Of a DNA stretch of 9,102 bases, positions 1 through 9,102 are shown in pieces; the first letter of the stretch is position 1; every line of letters begins with the position of its first letter. The notes under the pieces were generated by a model. It ran no database searches, was not told where the DNA came from, and saw only the letters and a program-made list of their open reading frames with translations. Origin of the DNA: Rhodospirillaceae bacterium (GTDB lineage: Bacteria > Pseudomonadota > Alphaproteobacteria > UBA828). The stretch spans positions 1 through 9,102 of the forward strand of contig JAPPKP010000239.1 of assembly GCA_028819955.1 (NCBI GenBank), read 5' to 3'. A program made the translations under genes and the position numbers.

Positions 1-41
1 GGAGCGGACAATCAATGTGCTACCAAAAACGGACAACTACA
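1..41. mobile_element. Putative terminal repeats of an insertion sequence (IS21-like end), rest outside window
   Basis: The heptamer CGGACAA occurs at 5-11 and again at 30-36, exactly 25 bases apart, with further matches in its flanks. Read on the minus strand the segment would begin TGTAGTTGTCCG at base 41. Multiple short terminal repeats behind a TGT...ACA end are known in IS21-family elements, so this may be the right-hand end of such an element extending left of the window. No transposase gene, partner end or target duplication is visible, so family and boundary are inference. It could equally be an unrelated short tandem motif. Confidence 0.3.
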
Positions 42-241
42 CTTGCTAGCGACAGTCATGGATTGCTCAATGCTTCGGGACTGAGTTTCGGGATTCGTGG
101 CCTGCTCACCCAACTGACCGAACTCAAGCTCCGAGAAGTCTCTGCCAGTGTGGGAGCTATCGCGCGTCCAACTTCAAAATTTCGCGAAACATGGCATGCG
201 TTATCAGTGGCTTAGTCCGAGATAGCCAACCGAATGACGGA
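42..241. other. Intergenic, no gene recognised
   Basis: This stretch lies between the putative insertion-sequence end and the stop codon of the RpiR-type regulator. A short plus-strand reading frame (15-215, 66 codons) crosses it, but it starts inside the putative IS end, has no clear ribosome binding site and resembles nothing I know. I see a 10-bp perfect palindrome TTTCGCGAAA at 180-189 and the direct repeat AGTGGCYTAG at 206-215 and 256-265. Neither has an evident function. There is no tRNA and no convincing terminator with a T-run for the leftward regulator. Confidence 0.4.
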
Positions 242-248
242 TCATTCG
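231..248 (-). terminator. Hairpin over the regulator stop codon, possible weak terminator
   Basis: CGAATGA (231-237) and TCATTCG (242-248) are perfect 7-bp inverted arms around a 4-base loop. The structure covers the last codons and the TGA stop of the minus-strand regulator. No T-tract follows on the minus strand, so an intrinsic terminator is not well supported. It could instead stabilise the 3' end of the mRNA or be chance. Confidence 0.25.
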
Positions 249-1117
249 CTCCAATAGTGGCCTAGAGATTGGCGCGAACGTTTCGAAATGTCCACGTTCA
301 CAGTGACCGACCGTTCGCTGCGTGCCGCGACCATACCCACAAGCACTTCTATAAGGGCGGTGGCACCAACACGAGACGGAAAAATGCTCGGGCTGTGAAC
401 CGAAACAAGCAGGACGTCGTCCGAGCACGCGGCTAGCGGCGACGTCCGACGATCAGTGATGCCAATTACCCGTGCACCCGTTTCCTGAGCGCGCCGCGCG
501 ACTCTGATGGATTCGGCGGCACAGGGCTCAACGGCGATACAGACCACGACATCGCCGGACTCCAAGCCCTCCAACAGACGAGAGAAGTCACCCCTGTTGG
601 GTATCAGCTGGTGCCAGTTGCCGAATCCCATGGCCCCCAAGTGATGCAGGTAGGTGGCGGACGACTCAGACGCGAACGCGCCAGCCACGAGGACGGTGCG
701 GGCGTCCGTCAACGCCTCCACAGCCCGCTCCAGCGCAACGCGGTCGAGGTAGTCAAACAGGGTGTTAATACTGGTGAGTGCGGCCTGTTGAAAGGCATTG
801 AGATCGCGATCGAATTTGTCTTCGCGAGCGACCACATGTACTTTACCGCTCTCAAGAGAATAACCTGTCGCTTGGTCGTTGATACTATCGCGGTAGAGCG
901 CGCGAAACTCGTCGTAAGTGCGGAAGCCAACCGCCTTGGCGAGCCGGTTCATGGTGCTGGGAGGCACCTCTGCTCTTGCCGCCAACTGACGCATGGAGAG
1001 CGTGGCGACCTCGCTCGGATGTTCCATACTGTAGGCGGCGCACTTCTTGAGCTGTTTGCTGAGCTTAGGATAGGCCCGTGTCAGGAGGTCGGTCCCTTTG
1101 CCGAATTCTACCCGCAC
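242..1117 (-). CDS. MurR/RpiR-family transcriptional regulator (HTH + SIS domain)
   Basis: Predicted DNA-binding regulator of 291 residues, a usual length for the RpiR family. The N-terminal helical domain (about residues 9-80) contains the helix-turn-helix, with the sequence LSMRQLAARAEVPPSTMNRL at 40-59 followed by KAVGF and a YDEFR segment typical of the family. The C-terminal SIS domain (about 125-265) normally senses phosphosugars or related metabolites; it shows VLVAGAF, GDVVVCIAV, GARVIGITD and SPLAACSDD, then a VSVHSPSIFPS stretch seen in one RpiR subgroup. The usual SxSGxT-like phosphate loop reads AVEPCAAES here, so the ligand cannot be guessed. I chose the GTG at 1117 because a GGAG lies 6 bases upstream; a TTG at 1123 also fits the frame but has no spacing from that GGAG. 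An in-frame stop lies at 1139-1141. The gene is divergent from sucC and may control it, itself, or a gene outside the window. Local GC is somewhat lower than in the suc genes. Confidence 0.88.
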   Translation of the reverse strand: MRVEFGKGTDLLTRAYPKLSKQLKKCAAYSMEHPSEVATLSMRQLAARAEVPPSTMNRLAKAVGFRTYDEFRALYRDSINDQATGYSLESGKVHVVAREDKFDRDLNAFQQAALTSINTLFDYLDRVALERAVEALTDARTVLVAGAFASESSATYLHHLGAMGFGNWHQLIPNRGDFSRLLEGLESGDVVVCIAVEPCAAESIRVARRAQETGARVIGITDRRTSPLAACSDDVLLVSVHSPSIFPSRVGATALIEVLVGMVAARSERSVTVNVDISKRSRQSLGHYWSE

Positions 1118-1123
1118 AGCCAA

Positions 1124-1127
1124 CTCC
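1124..1127 (-). promoter_or_regulatory. Ribosome binding site of the RpiR-type regulator
   Basis: GGAG on the minus strand, 6 bases (TTGGCT) before the GTG at 1117. It abuts the TTG at 1123 directly, which makes that longer start unlikely to be used. This motif decides the start chosen. Confidence 0.5.
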
Positions 1128-1299
1128 GCGCGACTGCGTCAGCGAAGGGCATGGGGTTCCGCCCTCGGCTCTCAATCATCGCCAACCGTCCAACGCATCT
1201 CCTCCGCAGCGACTGCCGGACATCGATCTTGCGCATCCGTCCCGTCGATAGTGCTTCGAGCGCGCGTACCATTCTGTTCGATCAAGCACATAGGCCTTG

Positions 1300-1400
1300 T
1301 TCCGAGAGTCTCTAATTCGGAATATTTGTCAATATCAATCCTAGAGTTTGAAAAAATTAATGTTCCTAATTTTGAATTACTGAGAATTATTCCTGGGTCA
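1300..1400. promoter_or_regulatory. AT-rich island with inverted repeats, likely promoter/operator region
   Basis: Hand count gives 28 G/C in 100 bases at 1311-1410, and 15 in 70 at 1321-1390, against clearly GC-rich neighbours. It contains TTCCGA-N11-TCGGAA (1300-1322), ATATT-N4-AATAT (1322-1335), AAAATTA-N7-TAATTTT (1353-1373) and the weaker GAAT...ATTC pair (1374-1392). TTTGAA occurs at 1347 and 1371. A perfect TTGACA is present on the minus strand (1332-1327), facing the regulator, but no good -10 hexamer follows at 16-18 bases. On the plus strand only weak hexamers are present. Position and composition suggest regulation of one or both divergent genes. Confidence 0.45.
1353..1373. repeat. 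Perfect inverted repeat AAAATTA-N7-TAATTTT, candidate operator
   Basis: Seven-base arms at 1353-1359 and 1367-1373 are exact reverse complements around a 7-base spacer, so the half-site centres are 14 bases apart. RpiR-type regulators bind as dimers or tetramers to inverted repeats near their own genes, so this is a reasonable operator candidate for the neighbouring regulator. Such repeats also arise by chance in AT-rich DNA, and no known operator consensus is matched. Confidence 0.3.
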
Positions 1401-1481
1401 GAAAGAAACTAATCCGCGTGTTGCAAGGGTAGAAATTCAAGGATTTGAATGGAGCGGAAACCGTTGCGCCACGGCCTCCGC

Positions 1482-1500
1482 TGGACGGAAGGCTCGTCCA
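1482..1500 (+). repeat. Hairpin in the sucC upstream region
   Basis: TGGACG (1482-1487) and CGTCCA (1495-1500) form a perfect 6-bp stem with a 7-base loop, about 90 bases before the sucC start. Depending on where transcription begins it may lie in the leader RNA or upstream of the promoter. No T-run follows, so it is not a terminator, and I recognise no riboswitch. Confidence 0.25.
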
Positions 1501-1549
1501 CGGCACGAACGGGCGCCGGGCACGATAGCCGGGGCGGCCGGGGGAGTGG

Positions 1550-1555
1550 TATAAG
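1550..1555 (+). promoter_or_regulatory. Possible -10 element for sucC (TATAAG)
   Basis: TATAAG matches the sigma-70 -10 consensus at five of six bases in an otherwise GC-rich stretch. It would give a leader of roughly 30 bases before the sucC ATG. The bases 16-18 upstream do not resemble TTGACA, so it would depend on an activator or may not be a promoter at all. Confidence 0.22.
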
Positions 1556-1591
1556 GACGCGCCCTCGATCCTCGCGCGGCGGGACGGCTCC

Positions 1592-2760
1592 ATGAACCTC
1601 CACGAGCATCAGGCCAAGCAGGTGCTGGCAGGCTTTGGCGTGCAGGTGCCGCGCGGCGTGCCCGTGCTCGCGCCGGAACAGATTGATGCCGCCGTTGACG
1701 ATCTCGGCGGCCCGGTCTGGGTGGTGAAGGCGCAGATTCACGCGGGGGGACGCGGCAAAGCCGGTGGAGTCAAGGTCTGCACTGGCCGCGACGAGGCGAT
1801 CGCAGCGGCGCAGAGCATGTTCGGCAAGGTGCTCATCACCCATCAGACCGGACCCGGCGGCCGCCAGGTGCGCCGCATCTATCTGGAGGAAGGTGCATCC
1901 ATTGCCCACGAGTACTACTTGGGCGCCGTGGTGGATCGCGAAAGTGGGCGCGTCGCACTGATCGCCTCACGGGAGGGCGGAGTCGAAATCGAGGCGGTCG
2001 CAGCCGAGAGCCCGGAAGCCATCGTGACCGTGCCGGTCGATCCGGCGAGCGGCTTTCAAGCCCACCACGGGCGGCGCCTCGCCTTCGGCCTCGGGCTTTC
2101 CGGCGAGACGGCAAAGGCGGCAGGCCGGCTCGCGGGCGCAGTCTACGATGCAGTGCTCGGCACCGATGCGAACCTGGTCGAGATCAACCCCCTGATCGAG
2201 ACGACGGACGGTGCGCTCGTCGCCCTGGATGCCAAGATAAGCATTGATGACAACGCGCTCTACCGCCAGCGGGAGATCGCGACGCTGCGGGATCCAGACG
2301 AGGAAGATTCAGCCGAACGCGCCGCCGGCGAGCACGGGCTCAGCTACGTCAAACTCGATGGCAACATCGGCTGTATGGTCAACGGCGCAGGTCTCGCCAT
2401 GGCAACGATGGACATCATCAAGCTGCATGGCGCGGAGCCCGCCAACTTCCTCGATGTGGGCGGCGGCGCCACTCGCGAGCGAGTTACCGAAGCGTTCAAG
2501 ATCATCATCTCTGACCCCAACGTGCGGGGCATCCTGGTTAACATCTTCGGCGGCATCATGCGTTGCGACGTGATCGCGGAGGGCATCGTCGCCGCTGCGC
2601 GGGAGGTTTCGCTGGAGCTCCCCCTTGTCGTCCGGCTCGAGGGCACCAATGTGGAGACGGGTAAGGCGATCCTGGATGGCGCCGGGATCGACCTGATCGC
2701 GGCCGACGATCTCGGCGATGCGGCGGCGAAGGTAGTTCAAGCAATCGGGCGGGCAGGTTG

Positions 2761-2761
<1 letters not shown>
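1592..2761 (+). CDS. sucC: Succinyl-CoA synthetase (ADP-forming) beta subunit
   Basis: Beta subunit of succinate-CoA ligase, which with SucD converts succinyl-CoA, ADP (or GDP) and phosphate to succinate, CoA and ATP (or GTP) in the cytoplasm. Length is 389 residues (E. coli 388). It opens with MNLHEHQAK; the ATP-grasp domain spans about 2-230 with K46 and the AGGRGKAGG loop at 51-59. VEINPL carries E197 and N199, and D213 follows; these match the Mg-nucleotide ligands of E. coli SucC. The C-terminal ligase domain shows [14 protein letters not shown] (258-270), FLDVGGGAT (286-294) and [10 protein letters not shown] (317-326). This last motif fits succinate ligase rather than malate-CoA ligase, which I recall as FAGINRCD. 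First gene of the operon, with only a poor GGGACGG-type ribosome binding site upstream. Its TGA overlaps the sucD ATG by one base. It lacks the insertion after the AGGRGK loop that rhizobial and Rhodobacter-type SucC carry. Confidence 0.95.
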
Positions 2762-3656
<895 letters not shown>

Positions 3657-3660
<4 letters not shown>

Positions 3661-6530
3661 GCGACGGTCTCGACGGCGCCTCGTCTTTTCTCGGCGGTGC
3701 CGATCCCTCCGTCATCGAGCAACTTCACGCGCAATTTATTCGCGACCCCAACTCTGTCGACGCGAGCTGGCGCCGCATTTTCGAGGGCGAAGACGCAAGG
3801 GCAGGCGGCCAACCAATAAAGACTCCGCCGGGAGACAGCCGGGCAGAAAGCGACAAGGCGCTGGGATTGCCTGAGCCCCGCCCCGCTGCTGCCTCACCCA
3901 CGGAGAGCACCGACACCGACGGCCCGGTCCAGGCAGAAACCATCGATTCTATCCGTGCGCTGATGATGATCCGGGCTTACCGGGTACGCGGCCACTTGAT
4001 CGCTAGCCTCGACCCGCTCGGCTTGGAAGGCGAGCGGCATCATCCAGAGCTCGATCCCAAGAGCTACGGTTTCTCCGAAGCGGACTACGACCGGCCAATC
4101 TATGTCGACGGCGTGCTCGGGCTGAAGCGGGCGACGCTGCGCGAGGTGCTGGCGATCCTCAAGCAGACATATTGTGCGCGCATCGGCGTCGAGTTCATGC
4201 ACATCCAGTACCCGGACAGAAAGGCCTGGGTGCAGCGGATGATGGAGGGCGAACGCAACCGCCAGTCGCTCTCGCGCGGGGAGAAGACGGAGATCCTGCG
4301 CCATCTGCACGAGGCCGAGGGCTTCGAGCGCTTCCTCGACGTGAAGTACGCCGGCGCCAAGCGCTTCTCGCTGGAGGGGTCGGAGAGCGTGATTCCCGCG
4401 CTCGAGGCGGTGATCGCGCAGGCTGCCGATCACGGCATCGAGGAGATCGTCATCGGCATGGCCCACCGCGGGCGGCTCAACGTGCTGACCAGCATCATGG
4501 GCAAGTCCTATGCCGCGGTGTTCTCTGAGTTCCAGGGGGGCGAAACCGCCGCCGGCGACGTGCAGGGCTCGGGCGACGTCAAATACCACCTGGGCGCCTC
4601 CGCAGATCGCATCTTGCCCAACGGACGGCGGCTCCATGTCTCGCTGACCCCCAACCCCTCGCACCTGGAGGCGGTCAACCCGGTGGTGCTGGGCAAGGTT
4701 CGCGCCAAGCAGGCGATGCGCCGCGACAGGACCCGCGAGCGGGTCATGGGCCTGCTGATTCACGGCGACGCCGCGCTCGCCGGCCAGGGGACGTGCTCCG
4801 AGGTCTTCGAGCTTTCGGAGCTACGCGGCTACCGCACCGGCGGCACCGTCCACATCGTCATCAACAACCAGATCGGCTTCACCACGAGCCCGAGCCAGGC
4901 GCGCACCTCCCCCTATCCATCGGAGGTGGCGAAGATCATCCAAGCGCCGGTCTTTCACGTGAACGGGGACGACCCGGAGGCGGTCGTGCGCGTCTGCCAG
5001 ATCGCGGCCGACTACCGCCAGCAGTTCAAGGCGGACGTGGTGGTGGACATCTTCTGCTACCGCCGCCACGGCCACAACGAAGGCGACGAGCCGGCCTTCA
5101 CGCAGCCTGCGATGTACCGCGCGATCAGCGGGCGGCCCACGACGTGCCAAATCTACACCGAGCGGCTGGTGACCGAGGGCGTGCTCACGGTCGGGGACGC
5201 CCAGCGCATGATGGAAACTTTCCGAGCCCGGTTGGAAACCGAGCTCGAAGCCTCCAAGAGCTACCGCCCCAACAAGGCGGACTGGCTGGAAGGCGACTGG
5301 GCGGATATCGAGGCGGCGCCCCGCGACGAGCGGCCCGGCGACACCGCCGTGGCGCCCGAGGTGCTGGCCGAGATCGGCCAAGCCATCACCCGCGTGCCGC
5401 CCAATTTCGCCGTGCACCCCCGCATCCGCCGCCAGTTTGAGGAGAAGCGCCGGGCGCTGGAGGCGGGCGGCCCGATCGACTGGGCGACGGCAGAGGCGCT
5501 GGCCTTCGGCTCGCTACTGCTGGAAGGCAAACCGATCCGGCTCTCGGGCCAGGACTGCTCGCGCGGCACCTTCTCCCAGCGCCATGCCGGCCTGGTCGAC
5601 CAGGAAAACGAGGGGCACTACATCCCTCTTAACAACATCAGGACCGGCCAGGCCAAGCTTAAGCTCGCGGACAGCCTCCTCTCCGAGGCTGGCGTGCTGG
5701 GGTTCGAGTACGGCCATTCGATCGCGGACCCGAACGCGCTCGCGATCTGGGAGGCCCAGTTCGGCGATTTCGCCAACGGCGCTCAGGTGATCATCGACCA
5801 GTTCGTCGCCGCCGGCGAGGCCAAGTGGCTGCGCATGTCGGGTCTCGTCATGTTGCTGCCGCACGGCTTCGAGGGGCAGGGGCCGGAGCACAGCTCGGCA
5901 CGCCTGGAGCGCTACCTGCAGCTCTATGCCGACGGCAACATCCAGGTGGTGAACTGCTCGACGCCGGCCTCCTATTTCCACGTGTTGCGCCGTCAGCTTC
6001 GTCGCAGCTTCCGCAAGCCGTTGATCGTAATGTCGCCCAAGTCCCTGCTGCGCCATAAGCGCTGCGTGTCCCGGCTCGAGGAAATGAGCGGCGGCGCCAG
6101 ATTCCACCGCGTGATCGGAGAGACGGACCCCGCGATCACGCCCGCGCGCGCGCGCCGGGTCGTCTTCTGCTCCGGCAAGGTCTACTACGACCTCTTGGCA
6201 GCGCGGGAGGAGCGTGGCGTCGACGACGTGGCGCTGCTCAGGTTGGAGCAGATCGCGCCCTTCCCGAGCCGGAGCCTCATGGTGGAGGTCGCGAAGTACG
6301 GCGAGGCCGAGGTGGTCTGGTGCCAGGAGGAGCCCGAGAACATGGGCGCTTGGTCGTTCGTGGCGCCCCGCATCGAGCAGGTGCTGACGGAGCTCGACGG
6401 TGCCGTGCGCCGGCCCCGCTACGTCGGGCGTGCGCCGGCCGCCTCGCCCGCCACGGGCTTTCTCGTCGCGCACCAGCGCGAGCAGCGGGCACTGATCGAC
6501 GAGGCCCTCGACGGGGAGGCTGGGCGGTGA
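3657..6530 (+). CDS. sucA: 2-oxoglutarate dehydrogenase E1 component (thiamine diphosphate-dependent)
   Basis: E1 of the 2-oxoglutarate dehydrogenase complex; it decarboxylates 2-oxoglutarate with thiamine diphosphate and passes the succinyl group to the lipoyl arm of SucB. Length is 957 residues (E. coli 933). The N-terminal E2-binding segment is at about 7-46 (FLGG...[19 protein letters not shown]), followed by a Pro/Ala-rich linker to about 95. The E1 core shows [10 protein letters not shown] with H270 and [12 protein letters not shown]. The cofactor motif begins at GDAA (370-373) and ends at INNQIGF (402-408). The transketolase-like domain has [14 protein letters not shown] (631-644), the [12 protein letters not shown] stretch, [16 protein letters not shown] and SPKSLLRHK near 793-801. 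EEPENMGAW lies near the C-terminus. The ATG at 3657 overlaps the sucD stop (ATGA); an in-frame TTG at 3633 would lie inside sucD and is less likely. There is no strong ribosome binding site, consistent with coupling. All key motifs look intact. Confidence 0.96.
6513..6519 (+). promoter_or_regulatory. Strong ribosome binding site for sucB
   Basis: GGGGAGG ends 7 bases before the GTG at 6527. It is the best Shine-Dalgarno match among the junctions of this operon and supports the GTG start over any upstream in-frame codon inside sucA. Confidence 0.65.
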
Positions 6531-7843
6531 CCATCGATATCACCGTCCCCGCCCTTGGCGAATCGGTCACCGAGGCGACCGTCATGCGCTGGCACAAGGC
6601 GCCCGGCGATGCGGTGGCGCTCGACGAGACCCTGGTGGAGCTGGAGACCGACAAGATCGCCGTCGAAGTCAAAGCAGAGAGCGCCGGCGCGCTGGCAGAA
6701 ATCGTCGCCGGCGAGGGCACGGACGTGGAGGTGGGCGCGCTGCTCGGCCGCCTGGAGCCGGGTGAAGATGCTGCTCCCGATGCTTCGACCGCCGCCGGGC
6801 CCGTACCCGAGTCATCTGCCGCACGCGGGACGGTGCCCGCCCGGGCGACCGCGCGCGTGCTGCCGCCCTCGCCTGCCGTGCGTCGCCTGCTCGAAGAGCA
6901 CGGCCTCAATCCGGCAGAAATTGAGGGAACCGGCAAGGGTGGGCGCCTGCTGAAGAGCGACGTGCTCGCCGCCGTGGTGGCGCGCGCTTCCTCGGCCACG
7001 GAGCCAGTGCCAGAGCCTCCGTCGGAACCTGCCCAACCCGAAGCTTCACCGGCCGTCGCCTCTCCGCCGAAGCCCGCGCCCGCAACAGTTCCTGCGCCCG
7101 ACTCTTCGACCGCGCGCGAGACGGCTCCCGCACCCGCCAAGCACCGCCGCGAGGAACGCGTGCCCATGAGCCGCCTGCGCAGGCGCGCAGCCGAGCGCCT
7201 CAAGCTCGCGCAGGACACGGCGGCGATGCTCACCACCTTCAACGAGGTGGACACGAGTGCCGTCCAGGCCCTGCGCGCGACGCATGGCGAGGCGTTCGAG
7301 CGGAAGCACGGCGTCCGCCTCGGCTTCATGTCCTTCTTCGTGAAGGCATCGGTCGCCGCACTCGTCGAATACCCGGCAGTCAACGCGCAGATCGACGGCG
7401 ACGACATCGTCTACAAGCACTACCACGACATCGGCGTCGCGGTGAGCGCGCCCCAGGGCCTGGTGGTGCCGGTGCTGCGCGACACCGCGCACATGAGCTT
7501 CGCCGAGGTCGAGCAGGCGATCCGCGCCTTCGCTGTCAAGGCCCGCGACGGCAAGCTCGCGCTGGACGACCTTCTGGGCGGCACCTTCACCATCTCCAAC
7601 GGCGGTGTCTTCGGCTCGCTCATGTCGACGCCGATCATCAACCCGCCGCAGTCCGCGATCCTCGGCATGCACAAGGTGGAGGAGCGCCCCGTCGCCGTCG
7701 CAGGCGCGGTGGAAATCCGCCCCATGATGTACCTTGCGCTGAGCTACGATCACCGCATCATCGACGGCCGCGAGGCGGTGAGCTTCCTGGTCCGCATCAA
7801 GGAATGCATCGAGGACCCGCAGCGCCTCCTGCTCGATCTCTAG
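6527..7843 (+). CDS. sucB: 2-oxoglutarate dehydrogenase E2 component (dihydrolipoyl succinyltransferase)
   Basis: E2 core of the 2-oxoglutarate dehydrogenase complex; its lipoyl arm carries the succinyl group from E1 to CoA. Length is 438 residues, longer than E. coli SucB (405) because of extended linkers. The lipoyl domain covers about 1-78, with the lipoylated lysine K43 in [11 protein letters not shown]. An Ala/Pro-rich linker (79-110) precedes the peripheral subunit-binding domain at about 112-148 ([20 protein letters not shown], then [11 protein letters not shown]). A second Pro/Ala-rich linker runs from 153 to 205. The catalytic domain (about 209-438) begins [12 protein letters not shown] and contains [19 protein letters not shown] and the active site SYDHRIIDG with H409 and D413. 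The GTG start overlaps the sucA stop (GTGA) and has a strong ribosome binding site. A single lipoyl domain and the sequence pattern fit succinyl- rather than acetyltransferase, as does the operon. Confidence 0.95.
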   Translation: MTIDITVPALGESVTEATVMRWHKAPGDAVALDETLVELETDKIAVEVKAESAGALAEIVAGEGTDVEVGALLGRLEPGEDAAPDASTAAGPVPESSAARGTVPARATARVLPPSPAVRRLLEEHGLNPAEIEGTGKGGRLLKSDVLAAVVARASSATEPVPEPPSEPAQPEASPAVASPPKPAPATVPAPDSSTARETAPAPAKHRREERVPMSRLRRRAAERLKLAQDTAAMLTTFNEVDTSAVQALRATHGEAFERKHGVRLGFMSFFVKASVAALVEYPAVNAQIDGDDIVYKHYHDIGVAVSAPQGLVVPVLRDTAHMSFAEVEQAIRAFAVKARDGKLALDDLLGGTFTISNGGVFGSLMSTPIINPPQSAILGMHKVEERPVAVAGAVEIRPMMYLALSYDHRIIDGREAVSFLVRIKECIEDPQRLLLDL

Positions 7844-7859
7844 TCCCGTATGTCCCGCC

Positions 7860-7863
7860 GGAG
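7860..7863 (+). promoter_or_regulatory. Ribosome binding site of lpd
   Basis: GGAG lies 5 bases before the ATG at 7869, in the 25-base spacer after sucB. This fixes the lpd start. No terminator-like hairpin with a T-run is seen in the spacer, so read-through from sucB is expected. Confidence 0.6.
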
Positions 7864-7868
7864 CCGCC

Positions 7869-9102
<1,234 letters not shown>

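Larger units (their letters stand above)
1118..1591. other. Divergent intergenic control region between regulator and sucC
   Basis: About 470 bases without a gene I can support. From the regulator outwards it has an ordinary mixed-composition part (to about 1295), an AT-rich island (about 1311-1450), then a GC-rich part leading into sucC (45 of 60 bases G or C at 1501-1560, by hand count). The region must carry the promoters of both divergent genes. In many alphaproteobacteria mdh lies directly upstream of sucC; I see no mdh or remnant of it here. Short reading frames on both strands show no recognisable domain and no good start signals. Confidence 0.6.

Noticed and set aside
15..215. Small plus-strand reading frame of 66 codons at the left edge
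   Set aside because: It starts inside the putative insertion-sequence end, has no recognisable domain or convincing ribosome binding site, and its composition is unlike the real genes here.
1327..1377. Complete sigma-70 promoter from the TTGACA on the minus strand or TTGAAA on the plus strand
   Set aside because: At 16-18 bases downstream of either hexamer there is no acceptable -10 sequence, so I list only the region as likely regulatory, not a defined promoter.
1098..1593. Short reading frames in the divergent gap (plus 1098-1412, minus 1387-1593)
   Set aside because: They run across the AT-rich island and the leader with sharply changing composition, show no domain, and have no good start signals. 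A control region explains the stretch better.
5514..6473. Long antisense open frames opposite sucA, sucB and lpd (for example 5514-6473, 7046-7870 and 7797-8903, minus strand)
   Set aside because: Long antisense frames are expected in GC-rich genes. Their translations are Arg/Ala/His-rich without domains, while the plus strand encodes well-known enzymes with all catalytic motifs.

Overview
The window holds the start of a high-GC bacterial chromosome segment built around one operon of the tricarboxylic acid cycle. Gene order (sucC-sucD-sucA-sucB-lpd), the 2-oxoglutarate dehydrogenase E1 type, and SucC details (no insertion after the Gly-rich ATP-grasp loop; a GFQxHHGRR segment) suggest an alphaproteobacterium, perhaps of the Rhodospirillales type. 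That placement rests on remembered family features, not on a search.

Layout. Bases 1-41 look like the outer end of an insertion sequence lying mostly outside the window (a 25-bp-period repeat and an ACA terminus), but no transposase is visible. Bases 42-241 hold no gene I can support. A MurR/RpiR-type regulator (HTH plus SIS domain) lies on the minus strand at 242-1117. The divergent gap from 1118 to 1591 contains a sharp AT-rich island (28% GC over 1311-1410 by hand count) with several inverted repeats, followed by a very GC-rich leader. From 1592 to the right edge all genes are on the plus strand: sucC, sucD, sucA, sucB and lpd, the last cut off by the window edge.

How the genes work together. 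SucA (E1), SucB (E2) and Lpd (E3) form the 2-oxoglutarate dehydrogenase complex, which makes succinyl-CoA, CO2 and NADH. SucC and SucD form succinyl-CoA synthetase, which turns succinyl-CoA into succinate with substrate-level ATP (or GTP) formation. Two consecutive cycle steps are thus encoded together. The first four genes overlap by 1 to 4 bases (TGATG, ATGA, GTGA), and lpd follows after 25 bases, so translational coupling and one transcript are likely.

The enzymes look complete and conventional, with every catalytic residue I checked present. I do not see an undescribed system. The less usual points are the context (an RpiR-type regulator and an AT-rich control region where many alphaproteobacteria have mdh), the nearby putative IS end, a diverged SIS loop in the regulator, and a repeated linker motif in the E2 subunit.
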